NCBI GenBank assembly: GCA_937908275.1 | Contig: CALERA010000200.1 | Location: forward strand, 1-6,230 | Source: an uncultured Desulfarculaceae bacterium | Lineage (GTDB): Bacteria > Desulfobacterota > Desulfarculia > Desulfarculales > Desulfarculaceae | Direction of reading: 5' to 3' | Length of the DNA: 6,230 nucleotides | Shown: positions 1-6,000 of the stretch, one piece after another | How positions within the stretch are numbered: position 1 is the first letter of the stretch | Layout: every line of letters begins with the position of its first letter | Program-made: the position numbers and the translations under genes | The notes under the pieces: model-generated | Told to the model about the DNA's origin: nothing | Seen by the model: the letters and a program-made list of their open reading frames with translations, nothing else | Databases searched by the model: none

Positions 1-149
1 CGGCCATCCAGTATCACATGGCCGCGGCCCTGGCGGCGGTGAACCGGGTGCCCGAGGCCCGCGACGCCCTGCAAAAGGCCCTGGCCACCACCAGCCCCTT
101 CCGCGAGCGCGAGGAGGCGGCCAAGCTTCTCAAGCAGTTGGGCAACTAG
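1..149 (+). CDS. C-terminal end of a TPR-like repeat protein (5' partial)
   Basis: Reading from base 3, 48 codons run without a stop to TAG at 147-149; the start lies outside the window. The visible peptide begins AIQYHMAAALAAVNRVPEAR and continues with an Ala/Leu-rich second helix, then a charged tail ending KLLKQLGN. The pattern of a helix with small residues, an Asn-Arg turn, then EARDALQKAL matches one tetratricopeptide repeat followed by a capping helix. A final TPR followed by an F-x-ER-EEA-x-x-LL tail resembles the end of the TPR-repeat lipoproteins found in exosortase/PEP-CTERM gene sets (PrsT-like), as I recall that family. Too little is visible to be sure, and any TPR scaffold could end this way. 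It is convergent with the copper oxidase gene and appears to be ended by the hairpin at 198-236. Confidence 0.72.
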   Translation, partial: AIQYHMAAALAAVNRVPEARDALQKALATTSPFREREEAAKLLKQLGN

Positions 150-161
150 CCTCGCTCAAAA

Positions 162-182
162 GCCGGGGCCACACACCCCGGC
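162..182 (-). terminator. Intrinsic terminator, minus strand (copper oxidase side)
   Basis: A perfect 7-bp stem (GCCGGGG at 162-168 with CCCCGGC at 176-182) encloses a 7-base loop. Read on the minus strand, the stem is followed at once by TTTT (complement of A158-A161), as expected of a Rho-independent terminator for transcription arriving from the oxidase gene. Short outer arms CTCA 155-158 and TGAG 185-188 can also pair. The T run is short and the stem lies about 110 bases past the oxidase stop, so it may share the job with other hairpins nearby. Confidence 0.55.
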
Positions 183-197
183 CCTGAGAAATGACGC

Positions 198-236
198 GCG
201 GGCCTGGCTCCCCTGGAGGGCCAGGCCCGCATCTTT
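198..236 (+). terminator. Intrinsic terminator, plus strand (TPR-like gene)
   Basis: A perfect 11-bp GC-rich stem (GCGGGCCTGGC at 198-208 with GCCAGGCCCGC at 220-230) has an 11-base loop and is followed on the plus strand by ATCTTT. It lies about 50 bases after the stop of the TPR-like gene and is the strongest hairpin in this convergent gap. On the minus strand it is followed by GTCATTTC, so it may also slow transcription arriving from the oxidase gene. Confidence 0.6.
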
Positions 237-259
237 CGACCTCAAAATAGCAGGGGCAA

Positions 260-290
260 GGCAAGAGTCATGATGCGAGGCCCTCTTGCC
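260..290 (-). other. Inverted repeat just after the oxidase stop codon
   Basis: GGCAAGAG (260-267) and CTCTTGCC (283-290) are perfect 8-base inverted repeats with a 15-base spacer, beginning one base after the oxidase stop codon (TAG, 292-294 on the minus strand). In the minus-strand transcript this gives a 3'-end stem-loop. The nearest T-rich stretch (TATTTTG) comes some 12 bases later, so it is a weak terminator candidate and more likely a 3'-end protecting hairpin or part of a tandem terminator. Confidence 0.4.
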
Positions 291-291
291 G

Positions 292-2760
292 CTAGAAGCG
301 AACTTCCAGGCCCGCTCCCCAGGCGTATTCCGAATGCCACTTGGCCACCAGGGAAAGATCGCGGGTCAGGATGTAGCTCACCCCGCCAGCCCCCTCCCAG
401 CGCGTATGGGTGTCATACTCCGCCTCACCGATCAAGGCCAAGCGGGGGGTGACCGCAAAACTTCTCTCCAGGCGCACCCGCCCGCCGCCATCCGTGTCGA
501 TCCAAAAGCGCGATTCAAGGTTGAAGGGCAACAGGTAGCCCACCCCAGCCACCCCCCTGGTCTTTTCCAGGCGCCAGCGTTGGCCCAGATTGTCCGCGCC
601 CATGAAAAACGAGAGAAACCGGTTGGGGTTATAGGACCAGGTCAGCAAGGCCTCCCATTCCGTCTCCGCCGTCTTTTGCCAGCCAGCCTCCCAGGAAGCG
701 TTGATTACCTGGCGGGTGTTGGCCAGGCGCAGAAAACCCTCGCTCATCTGGCTCAGTAGATCTGCCTGAGCCCAAAACCACCAGGAATCCGCATACAACC
801 CAGGCCGGATGGCGGTCACCTCTGGCGGTGGAGTGTATTCCTGGTAGTGCACCATGCGGGCCATGCCGCTCATCATGTGATAGAGCAGGTGACAATGGAA
901 AAACCAGTCGCCAGTCTCGTCGGCATCAAACTCTATGACCGTGGTGGACATGGGAGCCACATTCACGGTGTGCTTGAGCGGCGAGCGGTCACCCTGCCCG
1001 TTTACCACCCGGAAGAAATGGCCGTGCAGGTGCATGGGATGGTGCATCATGGTGCGGTTGATCATGATCAGACGCACCGTCTCGCCTCGGTGAATGAGGA
1101 TATCGTCCTGCTCGGAAAGCGGTTTGTTGTCGAGCAGCCAAACGTAGCGCTCCATGTCGCCGTCCAGGGTCAGGCGTATTTCACGCAGGGGCGCGCCGGG
1201 TTTCAAGGTGGTGGGTCGGCTGGCCCGGAGCTTGGCGTAGGGCGGCCAGGGCCGCTCCGGGCCGCCATCCGCGGCCAAGCTGGCCGATGCGGCCACATCC
1301 GCGGACAGCCAGCCGAAATCGCCGCCATGATGAGTGACAGGGTTCTTTCCAGCCAGATCCGCGTCAACTCGTCCCGCCTTCCCCTCCTCCCTTGCCTGGT
1401 GGGTGGGATGGCCGGGTTTGGTTTGGCCCTCGGACAGGGCCGGCGTCGCAGATCGTTGGGGCTCAGGTCCAGCGCTTGCGTCTGGCTGGTGCGCCATCCC
1501 TTTCCCCATGGCTGGGCTGGACGCGCTCCCGCCGTGGTCCGTGGCGTGAGCCGTCGCCGGTCCCGGGTCGGGTCCGGTCATGTTCATGCCGTGGGACCCC
1601 ATCTCCATGGCCATCCCAGGCTGGTCGAAGCGACCCTCCCGCACCGCGTCGTCGGGCATGCCCATGGCCCCGGCCGGGGTCAATGCCAGGGCTTGAGCCA
1701 GCCCTTGCCCGCCCATGACATGGTAAAGGTTTGGCCTGGGCACATCCGGCGCGGCATGGCGCGGTCCCTGCCCTAGCCAAACCGAGGCATGGCCCGAGCC
1801 GTCGTGGGCGGTGGCCCGCAGCTCGAAGGCGCCACTTTTCTCGGGCAACTTGACCAACAGGTCGTAAGTTTCCGCCACGGCCATCAGCAGGCGATCCTGT
1901 TCCACCGGCTCCACGTCCTGGCCGTCGGCCGCGACAATGGTCAGTTTCCCTCCGGCGAATTGCAGGTGGAAATAGGTGCTGGCCGATCCGTTGACCACGC
2001 GCAGGCGGACGACATCGCCAGGTTTGGCCTCCTGGCTGATCTGCCGCCTGCCGTTGGCCAGAAAGGCGTCGTAAGCCACGTCGGAGATGTCCATGGGCGG
2101 CATCCGCATCCATTCGCGCGCCAAGTAGTCGCCGACCATGCCCAATCTGGCGGCGCCCATGAGACTCTGGCCGTTGCCCTTGTCCAGGGCAAACCAATCG
2201 CTGCCTCGCTTCAAGGTGCGCAGCACCGTCCACGGGTCCTGGTTGATCCAGTCCGAGAGCACCACCACCATCTCAGGTGGACTGGGCGTCGGCATGTGGC
2301 CATGGCCCTGCCCGTGGCCGGTTGCCGGTTGGATGACAATCGCCCCATACACCCCGCGCTGCTCCTGCAAATGACTATGGGAGTGGTACCAGTAGGTGCC
2401 GCTTTGGCGAATGGGGAACTGGTAGGTGAAGGTCGCGCCAGGCTGAATGGCCGGGAAGCTGATCTCTGGCACCCCATCCATGCCCGGCGGCACCAGGATG
2501 CCGTGCCAATGGATTGAGGTTTCCACATCCATGCGGTTTTCCACCCTGATGCGGGCGGTGTCACCCTCCTGGAAACGGAGCGTGGGACCTGGGATGGCGC
2601 CGTTGATGGTCATGCCCTGCCTTGGTTCCCCTGCCGGGCTGACCTCCTGGCGGTCGATGACCAGATGGTAGTCCTTCACCGCGCCAAAGCCCGGGTCTGG
2701 CCAGGCGGCGCAGGCAAACAGCAGGCAAACTGCGAGCAGACACTTCATCCTGCAAGTCAT
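292..2760 (-). CDS. CopA/PcoA-type multicopper oxidase with C-terminal outer-membrane barrel (CopB-like) domain
   Basis: 822 residues. The N-terminus is a hydrophobic export signal (about 1-27) without a twin-arginine pair. Three cupredoxin domains follow, at roughly 30-145, 163-330 and 515-640. All copper ligands are visible: HWHG (H84, H86), HSH (H126, H128), HPMHLHG (H574, H577, H579), HCHLLYH (H622, C623, H624, H628) and the axial M633. The family oxidises Cu(I) to Cu(II) in the periplasm with O2 as electron acceptor and gives copper resistance. Residues about 363-480 form a disordered Met/His-rich linker, typical of CopA copper-binding segments though variable. After the last cupredoxin domain, where CopA normally stops, a further 165 or so residues (about 655-822) alternate polar and aromatic residues in repeated strands and end in Phe, like an outer-membrane barrel related to CopB. 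The ATG at 2760 is chosen because GGAGGAG lies 6 bases upstream. No separate copB or copper regulator gene is in the window. The oxidase call is firm; the barrel is inferred from composition and pattern. Confidence 0.93.
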   Translation of the reverse strand: MTCRMKCLLAVCLLFACAAWPDPGFGAVKDYHLVIDRQEVSPAGEPRQGMTINGAIPGPTLRFQEGDTARIRVENRMDVETSIHWHGILVPPGMDGVPEISFPAIQPGATFTYQFPIRQSGTYWYHSHSHLQEQRGVYGAIVIQPATGHGQGHGHMPTPSPPEMVVVLSDWINQDPWTVLRTLKRGSDWFALDKGNGQSLMGAARLGMVGDYLAREWMRMPPMDISDVAYDAFLANGRRQISQEAKPGDVVRLRVVNGSASTYFHLQFAGGKLTIVAADGQDVEPVEQDRLLMAVAETYDLLVKLPEKSGAFELRATAHDGSGHASVWLGQGPRHAAPDVPRPNLYHVMGGQGLAQALALTPAGAMGMPDDAVREGRFDQPGMAMEMGSHGMNMTGPDPGPATAHATDHGGSASSPAMGKGMAHQPDASAGPEPQRSATPALSEGQTKPGHPTHQAREEGKAGRVDADLAGKNPVTHHGGDFGWLSADVAASASLAADGGPERPWPPYAKLRASRPTTLKPGAPLREIRLTLDGDMERYVWLLDNKPLSEQDDILIHRGETVRLIMINRTMMHHPMHLHGHFFRVVNGQGDRSPLKHTVNVAPMSTTVIEFDADETGDWFFHCHLLYHMMSGMARMVHYQEYTPPPEVTAIRPGLYADSWWFWAQADLLSQMSEGFLRLANTRQVINASWEAGWQKTAETEWEALLTWSYNPNRFLSFFMGADNLGQRWRLEKTRGVAGVGYLLPFNLESRFWIDTDGGGRVRLERSFAVTPRLALIGEAEYDTHTRWEGAGGVSYILTRDLSLVAKWHSEYAWGAGLEVRF

Positions 2761-2804
2761 GGCAAGCTCCTCCGGAGTCTATTAATTTAGTATGCTTGCT
2801 TGCC
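2761..2804 (-). promoter_or_regulatory. Leader/promoter region of the oxidase gene with a 7-bp dyad
   Basis: This is the only AT-rich patch in the gap. On the minus strand it contains CATACTAAATTAAT, a possible -10 region, but no good -35 hexamer at normal spacing, which would fit an activator-dependent promoter. GGCAAGC (2761-2767) and GCTTGCC (2798-2804) are inverted repeats separated by 30 bases that bracket the AT-rich patch and the Shine-Dalgarno sequence. The repeat could be a regulator site or, if transcription starts upstream of it, an mRNA stem enclosing the ribosome-binding site. I do not recognise a standard CueR or CopR operator here. The promoter is inferred; only the repeats are seen. 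Confidence 0.35.
2767..2773 (-). promoter_or_regulatory. Ribosome-binding site of the oxidase gene
   Basis: On the minus strand the sequence reads GGAGGAG-CTTGCC-ATG, a near-perfect Shine-Dalgarno match with 6-base spacing to the ATG at 2760. The next in-frame ATG (2748, residue 5) would be 18 bases away, so this site decides the start codon. The 8-base palindrome CTCCGGAG (2770-2777) overlaps it. Confidence 0.8.
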
Positions 2805-2817
2805 GTGGCCGCCGTTT

Positions 2818-2861
2818 AAAAAAATGAGGCGCCCGGCCGGACTGAAGTGTCCAAGGCCGGG
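2818..2861 (-). terminator. Terminator-like hairpin with displaced T tract, upstream of the oxidase gene
   Basis: The arms CCCGGCC+GGAC and GTCC+GGCCGGG (plus-strand 2832-2842 and 2849-2861) pair over 11 bp with a two-base bulge at 2853-2854 and a 6-base loop. On the minus strand the stem is followed by CGCCTCA and then seven T (complement of A2818-A2824). A T run 7 bases after the stem is further away than usual. It probably ends or reduces read-through from the radical-SAM gene into the oxidase gene, but it could instead be an attenuator in a longer leader. Confidence 0.45.
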
Positions 2862-2915
2862 TTTCGCGGTTTCTGGTGCCGAGAAGGCAAGTCTGTGGCG
2901 CTTAGGCCGCAGGCA

Positions 2916-2948
2916 GGGTGGTCACCCCCGAACCTGGGGTGGCCATCC
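2916..2948 (+). other. Long stem-loop in the intergenic region
   Basis: Bases 2916-2928 can pair with 2936-2948 over 13 positions, 11 Watson-Crick and 2 G-T, leaving a 7-base loop (CGAACCT). The G-U pairs form in a plus-strand transcript, whereas a minus-strand transcript would have two A-C mismatches, so the fold favours plus-strand RNA. No T run follows and no plus-strand gene is evident nearby. In such GC-rich DNA a chance hairpin is possible. Confidence 0.3.
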
Positions 2949-2966
2949 AGGTCGGATCATAAGTTC

Positions 2967-2999
2967 GGACAGGGCCCAAGCGCTGCTCAGGCCCTGCCC
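2967..2999 (-). terminator. Stem-loop after the radical-SAM gene, possible terminator without T tract
   Basis: GGACAGGGCC (2967-2976) and GGCCCTGCCC (2990-2999) form a 10-bp stem, 9 Watson-Crick pairs plus one G-T, with a 13-base loop. It begins 3 bases past the stop codon of the radical-SAM fusion (TGA, 3003-3005 on the minus strand). The bases after it (GAACTTATG) lack a T run, so it may stabilise the 3' end or act together with the hairpin at 2818-2861. Confidence 0.4.
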
Positions 3000-3002
3000 G
3001 TC

Positions 3003-6000
3003 TCAGGCGGCGTTGCGCAGGCGGTCCAGTTCCTGCTCCAAACGTGGGTCCTTGCCCTGGCTCAGGAAATCCTCGAGCTCGCGCATGGCCTCTTGCCGGT
3101 GGCCCATGGCCTCCATGATCAGGGCCAGGTTCAACATCGCCTGGGGGTTGTTGGGATCAAGGTCCAGCGAGCGGCGCACGCTGTCCTGGGCCGAATCGAG
3201 CTGGCCACTATGTCCCTGAGCCACCGCCAGGCTGTTGAAGATGATGGGATTGGACGGGTCCAACCGGCTGGCCAGGCTCAGCTCCTGCAAGGCTTCCTGC
3301 CAGCGGCCCTGGCTGCACAGGTGCTGGCCCTTACGGAGCCTGATCCGGGCGGCCTGGAGGGGCGGGGTGTCGTCGCCATCCGCGTAGGCGCTGGCCACCG
3401 CCTTACCAAAGTCTCCCGCCTGCTGCTCGCCCTGGCGCTTGGCCTCCTTGACCACCTCCCACTTGGCGTATTCCCCCAAGGGCGCGCCGTTGTCATAGAG
3501 GGTGCGCAGGATGTGCGTGTATCGCGCCCAGCGCACCTCATGATCGATGTAGGGGTCTTCGCTGTACCAAAGCTGGTCGGGAACGTGGGTGGGATGGTCG
3601 CGGTAGACCTGGTCCTTTTCCCCCCGGAAGCGGATCTTGTGCAGATCGGGATTCTGATAGTAGCGACTGCCCGCGGCCAGGATCAGCATGTTGATGGTGC
3701 TGATGCTGTCGAGCAGGTGGCGGAGTCGGGTGATGTTGCGGATGCACTCCTCGACGTCCTCATCGGTCTCGCCGGGCACCCCGATCACCATGTTGACCGC
3801 CGCCAGCAGGCCGGCGTGGTTGCAATCGCGCAGGTTCTGCTCCACGGTGCGCATGGTGTAGCCCTTGCGTTGCAGGCGCAGGACGTGGTCGCACCAGCCG
3901 TCGACACCGAAACGCAGGACCGTGAATCCGGCTTGCTTGATGGTGTGGAAAAACTCCAGGTCGTTGCGCGGATCGATGCGCATCTGGCCGTAGAGCTTGA
4001 CCTTCAGCCCGCGCCGGATGATCTCGCGGCAGATGTCCAGCAGATGGCTGGGATCGCCGTTGACGTCGCTCTCGTTGAAATGGAATACGTCGAAACCCCG
4101 CTGGGCGTGCCACTGGATCTCGTCCACCACCTTGTCGGGCTGGCGGCGACGCCAGTTGAAGCACTCCGCGCAGAAGTTGCACCGCCCCCAATGGCAGCCG
4201 CGGCTGCCCGCCACCGGGGTGCTGTGCAGCCCGCGGTGATCGCGGTACAGCCTGAGGTCGGTCCATTCGTAGCGGGGGAAGTCGATGGCGTCCAGGTCGG
4301 TGGGCAGGGGCGCGTTCTGCCACACCCGATCGGGGCTGTCGAAGCGCGAGATCACCCCGGGCAGGTCCCGGGGCCTCTCGCCCGCCAGCAGCGCCCGCAC
4401 CACCGGTCCCAGGGTGAGCTCGGTTTCCCCCACGAACATGTAGTCGTACAGATCCACCTTGGTCAGGGCCAGATCGCGGTAGACGCAGTCATAGCCGCCC
4501 ACCAGGACCACCGTCTCCGGCAGGGCCGCCTTCACCCGGCGGATGACCTCCTCGGCCAGGAGTCCGTTGTTGCCATTGAGGGACATGCCCAGGATCCTGG
4601 GACGGGCGGCGATCAGCCCCGCGATCACCTCTTCCAGGTCCGGCCTGAACTTATCCAGCGCTCCCGGGTTGCTCCATTGATCGGTGTTGGAGCTTTCCCA
4701 GGGATCACCACCCGCCACCTCCCCCTCCGGCCAGGCGCCCTTTTCCTCGCCGTCCAGGACGCGGCGCGAATGGTAGCGGTGATAGAAGATGATGTTCAGG
4801 TCCATGGTCTGCACATCCACCCCCGCCTCCTGGAGGATATTGTGCACGTAGCCCAGACCGTAGGGCATCATGGGCATGTAGCGTGGGGGCATTTCCAGCA
4901 GGATCACATCCTTGCCCTCGGCGAAGCTGATGTCGGGCAGATCGCTGGGGCAGTTGGCGGGAATCGGCTTGCGCCAGGCCCGGGCGGGAATGGCCGCCTT
5001 GTCCACCACCTCGATGGCGTTCAGGGTGAACAGGCGCAGCTTGCGTCCCAGGCCCAGGACCCGCTTGCCCATGCGGGCCAAGCTCAGGGCCCGGGTGGAA
5101 GCCAGGAAGATGGTGTCCACTGCGGGGGGCGTCTGCTCCAGGGGCACCACCGGCAGACCCAGGGGGTTCGCGCCCTGCTTGGCCGGGTTGTCCTCGATGA
5201 TGCAGCCCACCCGGCTGGCCAGCCCGGGGAAGTGACGCAGCAGGTAGGTGCTGAGACGTCCCGCGCCATAGATGGCCAGGTTGCCGCCGCCCTCGACCAT
5301 GAACCGTTCCAGGGCCTGGAGGCAGCGCAGGTCGGACGGACCGTCATCATAATCCAGGCACTGGTGGATGAAGAACCGCTTGCCCAGGCTCGGGTCCTGG
5401 GTCTGGATGGAGGCCTGGAGCAGGCTCACGGAGTGGGGCTGAGTGTGGCCAAAGCCCAGATGCTGGCCGTCCATGGCGAAGAAGCAGCCGTTGGGCCCCC
5501 CGGCGGGATGGGACAACAGGGCCAGGGCCATGCCGGCGATGGCGAAGGGCGAGCGGTCCGAGCCCTGGTTCATCTCGGTGCGGGCCTCGCCCGCGGCCAG
5601 GACGTTGACCTGGATGTCCAGGTCGGCATGGTCGCGCGCCAACTCCTGGGCCAGGGAATGGCCCAGGGAGTTGAGGGCGGCCTTGGTCAGGTTGTAGATG
5701 CCAAACCCCGGAGTGCCGGCCCAGCCAGCCCCACTGGAGATGAAAAGCACCCGGGGGCAGCCGCTGGCCAACAGGTGGGGCAGGACCGCCCGGGTCAGCA
5801 GCCAGGGCGCGGTCAGGTTGGTGGCCAGCATCCGGTCCCAGGTCTCGGGGGATTCGTCCTGCAGGGGGCTGACGCTGCCCGGCCGGCTGGGCAGGGCCGC
5901 GTTGTTGACCAGGCCGTGCAGGCTGGGGCACAGGCGCATGACCAACTGGGCGGCCTGCTCCACCTGGCGGCGGTCGGTGAGGTCCGCCGTCACGATCTGG

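Noticed and set aside
286..759. Plus-strand frame of 157 codons opposite the barrel region
   Set aside because: Shadow of the oxidase gene; composition (Pro, Ala, Arg, Gln) is that of a reverse-frame artefact and no ribosome-binding site is evident.
847..1776. Long open frame (309 codons) on the plus strand, antisense to the oxidase gene
   Set aside because: It lies wholly inside a confidently coding minus-strand gene, its translation shows no domain or motif beyond His/Arg/Gly bias, and long antisense frames are expected in GC-rich coding DNA.
2740..2748. Alternative oxidase start at the second in-frame ATG (residue 5)
   Set aside because: The Shine-Dalgarno sequence is 18 bases away from it and 6 bases away from the first ATG.
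2791..2804. GCAAGCAAGCAT direct repeats on the minus strand as an iteron or regulator array
   Set aside because: Only two exact 4-base units; too short to distinguish from chance.
2800..3219. Plus-strand frame of 139 codons covering the intergenic region and the end of the radical-SAM gene
   Set aside because: It runs antisense through the last two TPRs, its residues (rich in Arg, Ser, Pro) show no motif, and no Shine-Dalgarno sequence precedes its ATG; the hairpins in the gap explain the region better.
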